The notes under the pieces are model-generated. The model was not told the origin of the DNA. It saw nothing but the letters and a program-made list of their open reading frames with translations, and did not search any database. Of a DNA stretch of 64,000 nt, positions 30,291 through 40,742 are shown piece after piece. Source of the stretch: a virus; IMG/VR virus record IMGVR_UViG_3300017989_000003, positions 91,387 to 155,386 of that record. One strand, 5' to 3'. The stretch's first letter is position 1, and every line of letters begins with the position of its first letter. The position numbers and the translations under genes are program-made.

Positions 30291-32549
30291 ATGACAGATT
30301 TTGGTTGGAATCCAGGATACCCATTAGGTGATGGTGGTGGCGGTGGCACTGGAAGTTTTGTAATAAAGGGCACCATTGATTGCTCATTAAATCCGAATTA
30401 TCCACCTGCTGTACAATGGGACACATACGTTGTTAGTGTAGCTGGTAAGATAGGCGGTATTGCAGGAAAACCAGTTGAAGCTGGAGATTGGATTGTGGCA
30501 TTAGCTGCTAATCCAGGAGGTACAGAAGCTGCTGTAGGTACTATGTGGACTGTGATACAAGTAAACGTGTACCAAGCTACTGAGACATCTATGGGAATAG
30601 CTGAGCTAGCTACTAACGCTGAGGCGTTAGCTGGTGGTGACGATGAAAGAATTGTCACTCCTGCTAAACTTAAAAATTCTTTTGATTCAGCTATAACAAC
30701 AGTTGTATTTGTGGATGGTAACAGGGTAGATGCATATCCTGAAAGTGGTTCATGGTTACATCCGTATAAAACAATTCAGGCAGCTTTTAACGCTGTTGGA
30801 AATGGCACTAAAATAAGTATTAAACCCAAGTCTACGATATATAATGAGGATTTAGTCCTAGTAGACAAAACAGATATATTGATGGAAGGGCAAGAGACAA
30901 AGACAGGAGATGTCGTTCGAGTTAAATCTGTTACTATTAACCAAACTACTACGACTAAAGTTTATCTTAAAGACATTAAGATAGAAACTGACGACATTAC
31001 TGTAACTGGCTTAACTTACAATGATGGTACAGACTGTTTGTTTGAAAATGTGGTGTTTAGAAATCACTCCGGTGGCGGCGGAGTTGTTCCTGTTGTAAAT
31101 ATTGCTGGAAGTACTGACTATCCACCATTATTCCATAAGTGCACTATATTTAATGATGGTTCTGGTGTTGTAGTAGGTGGTACTAGTTCTAACGGTTGGG
31201 TGAAGTTTATTAGCTGTTTAGACGGTGCTGATTTTGTAATGAACGGCTTGTACAATGTTCTCATTGATAAATCTACTGGATGGAAAACTATTACGCATCA
31301 CGCCGGTATACTACACTTTCTTACGTCACAGGCAGACGATATAGTATCTGATGCGCCAGATGTTCCCACAAACTATCTGTATTGTGATAATTTCTCTCTT
31401 CGTAGAGCAAATATGTCACAAGGCGGTTTTAATAAAACGGGTTTATGCCAGCATATTATTGGATTTGGGGATTATGATACAACAGCTGGCGCGATTAATG
31501 GCGTACGTCAGGACTACACTAGAAATTTTGTTGATTTGTTTATACCAGCTTCGAAAGTATTATGGGTAGACCAAAGCCGAACAGACTTGTATCATGAGGA
31601 TGGTACAATAGCTCGACCTTACCGTTCACTAACCGCTGCTAATGCAGTCGCGGCTGCTGGTGATACGATATTTTTGTATGCTAATACGTTTAACGAAAAC
31701 ATCACGATGGTTCCAGGAGTTGAATACACAAGTTTTGACCGCGAGAATACCATTATTACAAGTAACCAGGATACACTAGTTGTGCCTGCTGCTGGTGATG
31801 TAACTTTGAGGAACATAACTGTGGCGACTATTGGCGCTGGTAAAGCTGCCATTAAAGCTACAACTGTGGTCGGAAATTACATAAAAATGGAAAATGTAAT
31901 AGTTGAATCATCTAGTCCAGACTATACATTTTACTTTAATGATGTAACTGCTGATATATCACTCATAAACGTTGATAGTCGAGACGGGCAATCGTACTTC
32001 GAGAAGACCTCTCAACTTACAGGTGAGAACTTTAATGGGTTTACTACATCAAATATTGTTCCTTTATATCTTAAAGATTGTGATAAACCGATGCCTGCTC
32101 TAGATTGCGGCGTAAGACTTATAGACTGTGGATTTTTGAATATGGACAATATCGTAGGAGATAATGCTGTTATATTCGATGATTCTGATGTAATGGTACA
32201 TGCTTGTCTTTTTAAGAGCTTATTGGATGACGCTCTTGTCGTTTCAAACAATTCGTATGTTAACCTAATAAGTGTTTTACTACAAGCTGACAATGCCGCG
32301 AAATACGACGTAAATTTGGATTCTACGTCAACACTGATACTAAGTGGCGTAGACTTTACAAAATGGTTATTTGCTGGGGGTTGTACTGTAATTTTCAAAA
32401 TTGACCCTGTGACAGTTAAACACGCAGGTAATCCTAATTCTGCGCCAGCATTGAAGGGGCTATTCTCCCAGGAATGCTTTGATACAGTTGCGTCTGTGTG
32501 GTACAAGTGTATTGGTGACCCAGATGGAACTAGTTGGGTAGTCATTTAA
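30291..32549 (+). CDS. Tailspike or fibre protein with parallel beta-helix domains
   Basis: Predicted 752-residue protein. Residues about 100-130 (GIAELATNAEALAGGDDERI, then VTPAKLKNSF) form the repeat common in phage tail fibres. Two pectate-lyase-like beta-helix stretches follow (about 140-330 and 420-700), each starting with a WLHPYKTIQAA or ARPYRSLTAAN type phrase. Probably a trimeric receptor-binding spike. AGGTG ribosome site. Confidence 0.8.
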   Translation: MTDFGWNPGYPLGDGGGGGTGSFVIKGTIDCSLNPNYPPAVQWDTYVVSVAGKIGGIAGKPVEAGDWIVALAANPGGTEAAVGTMWTVIQVNVYQATETSMGIAELATNAEALAGGDDERIVTPAKLKNSFDSAITTVVFVDGNRVDAYPESGSWLHPYKTIQAAFNAVGNGTKISIKPKSTIYNEDLVLVDKTDILMEGQETKTGDVVRVKSVTINQTTTTKVYLKDIKIETDDITVTGLTYNDGTDCLFENVVFRNHSGGGGVVPVVNIAGSTDYPPLFHKCTIFNDGSGVVVGGTSSNGWVKFISCLDGADFVMNGLYNVLIDKSTGWKTITHHAGILHFLTSQADDIVSDAPDVPTNYLYCDNFSLRRANMSQGGFNKTGLCQHIIGFGDYDTTAGAINGVRQDYTRNFVDLFIPASKVLWVDQSRTDLYHEDGTIARPYRSLTAANAVAAAGDTIFLYANTFNENITMVPGVEYTSFDRENTIITSNQDTLVVPAAGDVTLRNITVATIGAGKAAIKATTVVGNYIKMENVIVESSSPDYTFYFNDVTADISLINVDSRDGQSYFEKTSQLTGENFNGFTTSNIVPLYLKDCDKPMPALDCGVRLIDCGFLNMDNIVGDNAVIFDDSDVMVHACLFKSLLDDALVVSNNSYVNLISVLLQADNAAKYDVNLDSTSTLILSGVDFTKWLFAGGCTVIFKIDPVTVKHAGNPNSAPALKGLFSQECFDTVASVWYKCIGDPDGTSWVVI

Positions 32550-32620
32550 TAGTTTTGAATGGTGGTCAATTACTTAAAGTATAATTTTATTTTACTATGT
32601 AACTACTTGGAGATTACAAA

Positions 32621-34273
32621 ATGGCTTGGACTAAACCTTACCAATACGCGCACTATATGGGAGAACATGCTAATGACTCTACAGCTTTAGCTTTCATTCA
32701 GGCGCTAAAATGGGATTCTGACGGAGATGGAACTGGTGACCCTCAAGAGGGTATGGTGTATCAAGATAGCACGCTTCATATTATGAAAGTGTACAATGGT
32801 ACTTCATGGACAGCTATTGGCGCTGACCAGAATTTGTGGGAAACAATCTCGTCAGATTCAGGAAGCACATCGGCTGATAGCCCAACTGACACTCTTACAA
32901 TCGCTGGTGGAGAAGGTATTGACACGTCTATCACAGACGATACGCTTACAATCGCTGGTGAAAATGCTGATGACGCTGGAAACAAAGGTATTGCATCATT
33001 TGCGTCTGACGACTTCGACGTGACAGACGGAGATGTGGCTCTTGAAGATACTGTCGTAAAAACTGTAGCTAGTGACAGTGGTTCTGCAACACCATCTACT
33101 CATGGATTTGGTATTAAGGGCGGGGAAGGTATCGACACATCAGGTGCTGGTACAGATATTACAATTGCTGGTGAAAATGCAACTGACACCAACAAAGGTA
33201 TTGCATCTTTTGATGCAACGGACTTCACTGTTACAGATGGAGATGTAACAATCAATGATGGTGGTATTGACCATGGTAATTTGGAAGCAACTTCACTGTT
33301 AGACGATGACCATACGCAGTATATTCTTGTTACAGGTGGTCGTGCATTTACTGGAAACCAGGCAATGGGTGGAAACAAAATCACTGGTCTTGGAACGCCA
33401 ACAGCCAATGCTGATGCAGCTACAAAAGAATACGTTGACCAACACCGTGATTGGCAAACTTCTGTTAAAGATAAAGACCTTGCTGTTCCACCAGTTGGAC
33501 CCAGTGAAGGTGACAGATATATTGTCGGTAAACACTCATATGCAATTGTAGCTGTTGACACAGGAAATGAAACTTTCTCAATTGCTGGTGACCATTCTTC
33601 TGAATTGAGTGCAACTGAGAAGTTTGATGTTGTTGGCTCTACTGGTAATGACGGACAGTGGACTGTGCAATCTATCGTGTACAGTGACCCAAATACTGTA
33701 ATTACAGTAACTGGTGATATCACAGACGCTACAGTTGACGGTGACATCGAATTTGCAGAAGACGCTTGGAACACACACGAAAATGATATCGCAGAGTGGG
33801 ACGGCGTATCTGCGTGGGATATGTATGAGCCAGACGAAGGTTGTACAACTCGTGTTGAGGACGAGGATAAATTTTATGTCTTTGATGGAACAAATTGGGG
33901 TAGTTGGGATGCGGCAACTGACCATGGGTTACTCCTGGGTTTAGAAGACGATGACCACGAACAATACCACAATGATACCAGAGGTGACGCTCGTTATTAC
34001 ACGCAAACACAGATTGGTGGAACCGGTGCTGGGACTGAAGGAGCATTACTTGTCGGAACGGACAGTAAGGGCAATCTTGGTTCTTCAACTACAGTCGAAG
34101 CATGCCTGGAAAATTTGAACACGAAGAACCCCCCAAAACGTGCGTCTAATGCAGGGAATCCAAATGCAGGCGCTGGAATAGCTGGTGCAGTTGGGGACAT
34201 TATTGTCGATACAGACAATGATGTGCCATACATGAATATAGATGGCACCGCCACTGGTTGGATTGTTATATAA
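32621..34273 (+). CDS. Tail fibre protein with shared N-terminal anchor
   Basis: Predicted 550-residue protein. Residues 1-65 (MAWTKPYQYAHYMGEHAND ... WDSDGDGTG ... YNGTSW) are the anchor shared with 34341, 36095 and 38375. Then repeated GGEGIDTS/GNKGIASF units, LLDDDHTQY, a collar-like GGNKITGLGTPTANADAATK segment, and a middle domain around LAVPPVGPSEGDRYIVG. Typical modular fibre. GGAGA ribosome site. Confidence 0.8.
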   Translation: MAWTKPYQYAHYMGEHANDSTALAFIQALKWDSDGDGTGDPQEGMVYQDSTLHIMKVYNGTSWTAIGADQNLWETISSDSGSTSADSPTDTLTIAGGEGIDTSITDDTLTIAGENADDAGNKGIASFASDDFDVTDGDVALEDTVVKTVASDSGSATPSTHGFGIKGGEGIDTSGAGTDITIAGENATDTNKGIASFDATDFTVTDGDVTINDGGIDHGNLEATSLLDDDHTQYILVTGGRAFTGNQAMGGNKITGLGTPTANADAATKEYVDQHRDWQTSVKDKDLAVPPVGPSEGDRYIVGKHSYAIVAVDTGNETFSIAGDHSSELSATEKFDVVGSTGNDGQWTVQSIVYSDPNTVITVTGDITDATVDGDIEFAEDAWNTHENDIAEWDGVSAWDMYEPDEGCTTRVEDEDKFYVFDGTNWGSWDAATDHGLLLGLEDDDHEQYHNDTRGDARYYTQTQIGGTGAGTEGALLVGTDSKGNLGSSTTVEACLENLNTKNPPKRASNAGNPNAGAGIAGAVGDIIVDTDNDVPYMNIDGTATGWIVI

Positions 34274-34340
34274 TTGATATTACAAGGGGCTGGTATTTAC
34301 GTAATACCGCCCCTTTTACTAATTTTAATCGAGGCGTGGA

Positions 34341-36080
34341 ATGGCTTGGACTAAACCTTATCAATATGCAAACTATGTGGGTGAACATGCTGATGATGCT
34401 ACGGCGCTAGCTTTTATTAAATCTATAAAGTGGGATTCAAATGGCGATGGAACAGGAAATGCGCAAGCAGGCATGTTGTACTATAACACTACTTCCAATA
34501 GGGTTAGGTGGTATAATGGCTCAGGCTGGGTAGAAATAGTTCCAGGTGGCTACACTGGAGTTCAAGTTTACTTTTTCGGAAAACACGGGGACGACGCAAA
34601 TGATGGAAAGAGCCCTGAAAACGCAAAAGAAACAATCGGTTCTGCGTGTACGGCGGCTGGTTCCCCGTTAGAAACAGCAAAAGTAATCATTAGAGGTTTA
34701 GACGGAGGAACATATTCTGAGAACGTTACAATACCTCAAAATACCATGCTCTACGCTCCAGCAGCAACAATAGCTGGATACCTTACATTTGGAACTAATT
34801 CTAACGCAAATATTTATAGATTTTCTGGGCAATCTAGTGTCGACTACACACTGCAATTTAATAGCGGTACAGCCGCAAGCTGCAACTATTGCAAAATTCA
34901 AGAAGTGTACCATCCAAATAGAAATGTGTGCCTTGTCAATACAGCAGGAAGCGTATATTTTGATGTCGACAAATGGACTAGTGCAGGAAGCACATCATAT
35001 TCTGCAATTGTCCACCAGGCAGGAACTATATATGGACAGATTAAGAATTTCACTACAGGCGGACATAGCATTTACGCATATGGTTCTACAGCAAAAAAGA
35101 TGTACCTTACATTTGAGTATATTAATGTATCAAGCTATGGTGGTAGATTCATAAAAACAAATTCAGATGCTAAATTTAACGGATATATAAAGGCGAATTA
35201 TTTGTATTGTTATGATTGGTTTATTGATAATGATAGCAGCGAGGGGAGCGACAATTTCTCAGTCGAAATTGACATAAATCATGCGTACATAGGAACTGGA
35301 TGGACTGCTGTGGATATTAAGTATGGAAAATTATCCGGAAGAATTGGCGAACTCACGTCGATAGGAACTTTATTTACAGGCGGCGCTGGAAGTATTATAG
35401 ATTTAACTGTTGGAACGATGATATCAACTGGTGCAGGGTCTTACATAGCAAATCTAGCTTACGGTTCTGAATTTAAGCTTTCAGCAAATAAAATTAAGTA
35501 CTCTAAGTATTTCGTGAATTCCACGCATGCAAACAACAAAATAGACATATCAACAAATTATTTGGAAGCAACTGACACAGGAGCCGCTATAGTCGGCGTA
35601 ACAGCAAGCGCTGGAGAAGTAAGACTTAATGTCCATAATAATTGGAATTTACACAGTTCTGGCTCCACACCGTGGTCTATCAGTAGCACTGCGGTCTTTA
35701 AGGCGAATATAACTGAGTTGTCAAATTACAATACATCTTATCCGCCAACCTCTAACAGCAACACAGAAGTATACTACAATAAAGGCAACTCGACAATAAG
35801 CAGTGCGACTCACTACGACGACCTAAATGTTGTGGGAATAAAAACAATTTTTGTCGATACTACTTCTAATGATGTGACTATCGGTGGTTTTTCTGGCGGG
35901 ACAAAAGGACAAACAATAGAGATTATTAAAACCGTTACAGCGAATAATTTGATTATTGAATACGCAGAAGACTCAGGAACTCAGCAAATTTATATAGAGG
36001 GTAGTGGTGATAAATCTATAACAGATTGGGGAATCGCGCAATTAGTATGCGATGGCTCAAATTGGTTCTATTCACCATAA
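34341..36080 (+). CDS. Tail fibre with shared anchor and beta-helix
   Basis: Predicted 579-residue protein. The N-terminal 65 residues almost repeat the previous protein and are similar at DNA level too. The rest is beta-helix (GKHGDDANDGKSPENAKETI onward, about 75-480) and ends with a small C-terminal domain. GAGGCGTGG ribosome site. Likely alternative receptor-binding protein. Confidence 0.8.
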   Translation: MAWTKPYQYANYVGEHADDATALAFIKSIKWDSNGDGTGNAQAGMLYYNTTSNRVRWYNGSGWVEIVPGGYTGVQVYFFGKHGDDANDGKSPENAKETIGSACTAAGSPLETAKVIIRGLDGGTYSENVTIPQNTMLYAPAATIAGYLTFGTNSNANIYRFSGQSSVDYTLQFNSGTAASCNYCKIQEVYHPNRNVCLVNTAGSVYFDVDKWTSAGSTSYSAIVHQAGTIYGQIKNFTTGGHSIYAYGSTAKKMYLTFEYINVSSYGGRFIKTNSDAKFNGYIKANYLYCYDWFIDNDSSEGSDNFSVEIDINHAYIGTGWTAVDIKYGKLSGRIGELTSIGTLFTGGAGSIIDLTVGTMISTGAGSYIANLAYGSEFKLSANKIKYSKYFVNSTHANNKIDISTNYLEATDTGAAIVGVTASAGEVRLNVHNNWNLHSSGSTPWSISSTAVFKANITELSNYNTSYPPTSNSNTEVYYNKGNSTISSATHYDDLNVVGIKTIFVDTTSNDVTIGGFSGGTKGQTIEIIKTVTANNLIIEYAEDSGTQQIYIEGSGDKSITDWGIAQLVCDGSNWFYSP

Positions 36081-36094
36081 ATAAATGGAGACTT

Positions 36095-36826
36095 ATGGAA
36101 AAAGTTATATCAAGTAATTTCAATAATTTTATTGGAGAGTTTGAGAGCGACACTACTGCCATTAATTATATAAAGTCGGGAAAATGGGACTCTAACGGTG
36201 ATGGAACTGGAGGAGTTGATTACGGAGTAGTGTATTACAACTCCACAACCAAGAAACTAAGATGTTTTGATGGCACAAATTGGGGTAATTGCATCAATAT
36301 GATTGTGTCACTAGAAGATAACTCAACAAGCTGGGAACTTAAAGTGGACGCAAACGGTAAGTTGAAATCTAAAAATACCGCAACTGGTGTCGAAGTAGTC
36401 CATATTGCAGAAAATTTACCATCATCTCCCAATAGTACATTGTATATACACAAAATACTTCGTGATGACGGACTAGAGCAATCACCCTCAGGTATGTTGC
36501 TAAAATGGACTAATGTTGGGAGAACACAAAACAAATGGTTAAAAGGGGGTGAGGGTATACCGTCTAATATAACTGGAGAATTAATATTTAAGGATGCTTA
36601 CCTTGTTTCAGTGTCTGTAATATCTAAACAAGAAGCTTCGTATGATATAAAAATATGTGCAGATAATGACTACAATAATTGGCTCGCAGAATTGGCAATC
36701 GAATCTGCACGAAAAGCGTCATTTACAGGACTGAATATAGCTGTTGATGCAGGTTCGGAGTTACAGTGTTTTTTAAGTGGTGCAGCTACATACCCTACTG
36801 TAGTTGCTGAGTTGTTGTGGAGGTAA
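36095..36826 (+). CDS. Short fibre protein with shared anchor
   Basis: Predicted 243-residue protein with the anchor pattern (FNNFIGEFESD ... WDSNGDGTG ... YYNSTTKKLRCFDGTNW), then a beta-rich region with a C-terminal domain that ends TYPTVVAELLWR. The ATG at 36095 is chosen for ATGGAG upstream; the frame is open further back into the previous gene. Confidence 0.7.
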   Translation: MEKVISSNFNNFIGEFESDTTAINYIKSGKWDSNGDGTGGVDYGVVYYNSTTKKLRCFDGTNWGNCINMIVSLEDNSTSWELKVDANGKLKSKNTATGVEVVHIAENLPSSPNSTLYIHKILRDDGLEQSPSGMLLKWTNVGRTQNKWLKGGEGIPSNITGELIFKDAYLVSVSVISKQEASYDIKICADNDYNNWLAELAIESARKASFTGLNIAVDAGSELQCFLSGAATYPTVVAELLWR

Positions 36827-36827
36827 G

Positions 36828-37880
36828 ATGACTAACCGTATTATTAAAAATTTAACTGGTTCTGATGAGATGATTGCTGACCTGGGCGTTACTGTCCCTT
36901 CGGAATCATCGATAGACTTATGTGACTCATGCCAACTTGAGGAAATAGCGAACTCTGATGACTTAATTGAGCTTCTAGGACAAGGAGTCTCTAATTTTGT
37001 AATTAATGATGGCGTTCGAGATTATACAATAGGAGAAGGGATAGACTTAGTTAGACGTATAGTACAGAAATTTCCTACTGACACTGTTAGCCAGACTCCC
37101 CGGTTTTCTGTAATTCCACCAGAAGGAAATGAAGTAATTATAATATCACACAACTGGTGTGACAAATGTACTTGGTATACGAATAGTACTCGAATTGCCG
37201 AAGAAGAAGCTGAGGTACTTTCCGATAGTGGAGATGGTCTTACGTTTAATTCACAACATGAGTTTTGGATAGACTTGAACCACGGTAGACTTTCGAAAGA
37301 AGAATACATAAAAACTGCGTACTTACCAATTATAAAAGTTAATGGGGTTACAGTTACAGAACGGACACCATTTTCAGACGAAGGTGGTGACTTTGTAATA
37401 GATTATGAAAGCGGGAGTGTAACTTTTAGTAGTAGCCAGTCAGGAAAAACTGTAACGGCTATTTATAGCTATGCTAGTGATAGTGTATTTAGTGTGGTTC
37501 CTTCTGGCAGTGAAATTCTTAGGGTTGAGCGGGCTGAAGTTCAGTTCTCTAAGAACATAGAAATGAATGACTCAGTTGCATTTCAAATTTGGGCTTATAA
37601 TCCACTGGACTTACCTAATAAAGTACAGGTACAAGATTCAGATGTGTTTAAGACAGTCAGAGATTTCGTAGATGACGCAACTGGCTGTTATCCTGAAATA
37701 CCAGCTTTTGGGGGTACTAAAAGAGGATTGTCGTATCCTCATATAGTCTTACCCTTTAATTACAGAACTGTTCGCGACTTAAAAGGAAGTGATGGACTGG
37801 AGATTAGAATTAAGCTAGAAAACGATATCCCATTTGGGGGAGAATTTGCTACAATAACATTTTATTGTACGTCTATGTAG
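36828..37880 (+). CDS. Fibre-cluster structural protein
   Basis: Predicted 350-residue protein. It starts MTNRIIKNLTGSDEMIADLG, with CDSC near residue 30 and HNWCDKCTWY in the middle; beta-rich, including GGDFVIDYESGSVTFSSSQS, a phrase typical of tail or baseplate beta domains. ATG 36828 follows GGAGGT. Exact role unknown. Confidence 0.7.
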   Translation: MTNRIIKNLTGSDEMIADLGVTVPSESSIDLCDSCQLEEIANSDDLIELLGQGVSNFVINDGVRDYTIGEGIDLVRRIVQKFPTDTVSQTPRFSVIPPEGNEVIIISHNWCDKCTWYTNSTRIAEEEAEVLSDSGDGLTFNSQHEFWIDLNHGRLSKEEYIKTAYLPIIKVNGVTVTERTPFSDEGGDFVIDYESGSVTFSSSQSGKTVTAIYSYASDSVFSVVPSGSEILRVERAEVQFSKNIEMNDSVAFQIWAYNPLDLPNKVQVQDSDVFKTVRDFVDDATGCYPEIPAFGGTKRGLSYPHIVLPFNYRTVRDLKGSDGLEIRIKLENDIPFGGEFATITFYCTSM

Positions 37881-37891
37881 GAGAAAATATC

Positions 37892-38365
37892 ATGCGGAAG
37901 CAACTGCCAAATAATTACGTGATTAACTTCACAGCTAAAGAAAATGACTTGTATGAGGTAGACAGTGTAAAATACTGGGACGTAGAGTTACAAATCGACA
38001 AAGATTACCTTGGTTACATAGAAATACCAGAAGGTGATTTAACTTTCGACGAGCTTTATGTGTTCATACAAGAAATTCAACGTCGTGAAGAATACCTGAA
38101 CACTAATAGAAATGTATTAGATGAACTTCTGTCGAATTTTAGTAGTGTCAAAGTTATGCTGTCGTATGATATGTCAGGTTCATTATTTATAGACAATGAG
38201 GGTGAAGATTACGAACTGATAACAGCGACTAAAGTAGAAAAAAACTTTTACGTAGTTGCTAATATGACTCTATTTGGAGTTGATGATTTTGACGAGACGC
38301 TTAATCTGCATGAATACATGGACTTAATTACAGTAGTTTTACAAAAGTGGTATAAAAACACATAA
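37892..38365 (+). CDS. Fibre-cluster protein, member of three-copy family
   Basis: Predicted 157-residue protein related to 29407 and 41319: IPEGDLTFDELYVFIQEIQR, a Leu/Ser region, then LHEYMDLITVVLQKWYKN. ATG 37892 follows TAGGAG. Accessory or assembly role inferred from its position among fibre genes. Confidence 0.65.
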   Translation: MRKQLPNNYVINFTAKENDLYEVDSVKYWDVELQIDKDYLGYIEIPEGDLTFDELYVFIQEIQRREEYLNTNRNVLDELLSNFSSVKVMLSYDMSGSLFIDNEGEDYELITATKVEKNFYVVANMTLFGVDDFDETLNLHEYMDLITVVLQKWYKNT

Positions 38366-38374
38366 GGATACGTA

Positions 38375-40051
38375 ATGCTAGCAACGACCTATAAAAATTT
38401 TGTGGGAGATTACGCAACTGACGCAGGAGCACTAGTATTTATTCAAACTGCTAATTGGGACGATGCAGGCGATGGTACTGGGAATCCACGTATAGGAATG
38501 TTGTATTTTAATACTACAAGTGAGTTAGTAAGGAGATACACATCGTCAGGTTGGGTTGACGTAGGGACAGACTTACCCCATAATACAATTTATGTCGATG
38601 TGAATAACACAAGAACTGGACAAGATGGCTCATTTAGAAACCCTTTTAGTTTAGCCCAGGATGCTATCGACTTAGTGGACGCCAGGGCAGATAACAGTCT
38701 AGCAAATCCTTACGTAATCGAACTATTTGTAGGGGATTACACTGCTCAGGGAGCTTTAGATTTAAGTAAGCCTAATTTGGTTAATTTAATTATTAAGGGT
38801 CAGGGCGACGGAACGGCTATGCCAGCGAATAGTGTTCAGGTAGCTGGATTATCATGCACGACTAATAACGATGGATTTTTATCTCTAAGTGTTATAGACG
38901 TGTACTTTACTGAATTATTCCATATGGAAGGGGCATCTAATAGTACTTTATTTATGTCGTGGATTGCTACTATAGAGAGATGCTCTTTCAACGCCTCATC
39001 AGGAAATTGTCTATATCTTTACAATATGTGGGGGATAAGATTTCGTAATTGTTACATGGATAGTAAAGACACAGATATACTAAATGTTTATTCAGTGTAC
39101 TTTGACCATACCATAAATAATTCAGACACTACGTTTAATGCTGACAATGCTTCTAAATCACCAATAGCTCCAGGTTTTGGAGTTTGTAACAGTCAGGCGT
39201 TCTCTACACAATTAGGTAATAACCTGACATTTCTAAATACAGCTTTGTTTGCTACACATTGCGAGTTTTTTACGTGTACTATAGGTTCGACTGCTTTTGT
39301 GTCTGCTATGAGTTTGCCAAATGCGAATACCACTGTAGTTATCAACAACTCTGAGGTTATAGAGAACATTAATGTTAATGGCGGGTCTATGGTGGTTAAT
39401 GGTACATGGTATGACCCAGCGAAATTAACTGTACTAGCTGGTACATTTACTAATAATAATCTCAGTCAGGCAGTTGCTTATACTCCAGCTGTTCCAGGGG
39501 ATTGGTCTGTCGTACCAGACGATGTAAAAGAGGCGCTAGATACACTAGCTGCTAACTTTGCAGCAACTATTACCGTATTAGCAAAGTTTACAGCCAATGA
39601 CTCCTTATTGCCCGCAGTAAATCCAGCTAGTATTTCTGGTAGAAACGGCATTCCAGTAGCTGAGTTTGATGACACAATTAACGAAAATATTGTATTTAGC
39701 GATATTGTACAAAAAGGGTATAGTGGTTCAAACATCGAAGTAAAAATTTATTGGGTAGCTGCCTCAGCTATACTTGGGGACGTTAAATGGAATGCGGCAT
39801 TTGAAAGGAAACAGGATGGTGGAAGCTCAATAGATGTAGATTCATTTGCGGCAGCTAGAAGTGTAACTGACACGACTAGCGCAGTTCTTGGTAGTATAAA
39901 AGTATCTACAATTACATTTACCCAAGCTCAGGCAGATGGAATTGTGTCTGAAGATAAATTTCGTGTAAAATTTACAAGAGATGCGTCAGATGTTGCTGAT
40001 ACTTTGATTGGTGACGCCCAAATAGTAGCTGTAGAGATTGGAGTGGCATAA
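38375..40051 (+). CDS. Tail fibre with shared anchor and beta-helix
   Basis: Predicted 558-residue protein. Anchor (YKNFVGDYATD ... WDDAGDGTGNPRIGMLYFNT), beta-helix (about 70-340), then FVPDDVKEALD-like linker (residues about 372-385) and a C-terminal beta domain (FTANDSLLPAVNPASISGRN onward). AAGGA ribosome site; its stop overlaps the next start (TAATG). Confidence 0.8.
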   Translation: MLATTYKNFVGDYATDAGALVFIQTANWDDAGDGTGNPRIGMLYFNTTSELVRRYTSSGWVDVGTDLPHNTIYVDVNNTRTGQDGSFRNPFSLAQDAIDLVDARADNSLANPYVIELFVGDYTAQGALDLSKPNLVNLIIKGQGDGTAMPANSVQVAGLSCTTNNDGFLSLSVIDVYFTELFHMEGASNSTLFMSWIATIERCSFNASSGNCLYLYNMWGIRFRNCYMDSKDTDILNVYSVYFDHTINNSDTTFNADNASKSPIAPGFGVCNSQAFSTQLGNNLTFLNTALFATHCEFFTCTIGSTAFVSAMSLPNANTTVVINNSEVIENINVNGGSMVVNGTWYDPAKLTVLAGTFTNNNLSQAVAYTPAVPGDWSVVPDDVKEALDTLAANFAATITVLAKFTANDSLLPAVNPASISGRNGIPVAEFDDTINENIVFSDIVQKGYSGSNIEVKIYWVAASAILGDVKWNAAFERKQDGGSSIDVDSFAAARSVTDTTSAVLGSIKVSTITFTQAQADGIVSEDKFRVKFTRDASDVADTLIGDAQIVAVEIGVA

Positions 40052-40734
40052 TGGCTAGGAACTTTAATGGAACAACACAACGGCTTGTAAACGTCACTGG
40101 AGTTCCTGTATCAGTTGCTCCACTTACGGTATCTGCGTGGGTTAATCCGTCTACAGCTGCACCATTAGACGATATGGTTATTATAAGTCTTTGTCGTACT
40201 GATAGTGCCCAACATTGGTTTAGGCTACTTATCGAAGGAAATACAATAGCCGACCGTGGTTATCCCAGATGGGCAGTAACAGCTGGTGGAGTAGCTGGAA
40301 AAGCTCAGGCTACAAGTCTTATTTTAGCGAATACATGGCAGCATTTATGTGGCGTGGAATACTCAAGTAGTAATCGCTCTGTATTTCTAAATGCTGGAAG
40401 CCAGGGAAGTAATTTTGACCTAAGAGTACCTGCTGGTGTTAATCGAATAGACATAGCGCATTGTAACTGGATAGGAAACCCAGACTGGTTTTCTGGAAGT
40501 ATCGCACATGTTGCAATTTGGAATGTAGCGTTATTAACTAATGAAATAAAAGCACTCTCTTCTGGATTATCCCCACTTCAAATACGACCTGATAAATTGG
40601 TGGCGTATTATCCGCTAAATGGAAGACCTACAGAGCCTGATGTTGTCAGAAAGTTAAATCTAACGGTAGTTAATGCACCGTTGGTAGTTACTGAACCAAA
40701 AAATTTATTGGGTAAATTTATAATTGCTGCGTAG
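40051..40734 (+). CDS. LamG-like (concanavalin A-like) adhesin
   Basis: Predicted 227-residue single-domain protein: FNGTTQRLVNVTG, LTVSAWVNPS, WQHLCGVEYSSSNRSVFLNA, DWFSGSIAHVAIWNVALLTN. These are the successive strands of a LamG-type jelly-roll. Probably binds host carbohydrate. Coupled to the preceding fibre gene. Confidence 0.8.
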   Translation: MARNFNGTTQRLVNVTGVPVSVAPLTVSAWVNPSTAAPLDDMVIISLCRTDSAQHWFRLLIEGNTIADRGYPRWAVTAGGVAGKAQATSLILANTWQHLCGVEYSSSNRSVFLNAGSQGSNFDLRVPAGVNRIDIAHCNWIGNPDWFSGSIAHVAIWNVALLTNEIKALSSGLSPLQIRPDKLVAYYPLNGRPTEPDVVRKLNLTVVNAPLVVTEPKNLLGKFIIAA

Positions 40735-40742
40735 AGGTAAAT

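Noticed and set aside
33100-33774. 224-codon minus-strand frame in the fibre gene
   Set aside because: Antisense shadow of repetitive fibre sequence; low complexity Ser/Pro/Val.
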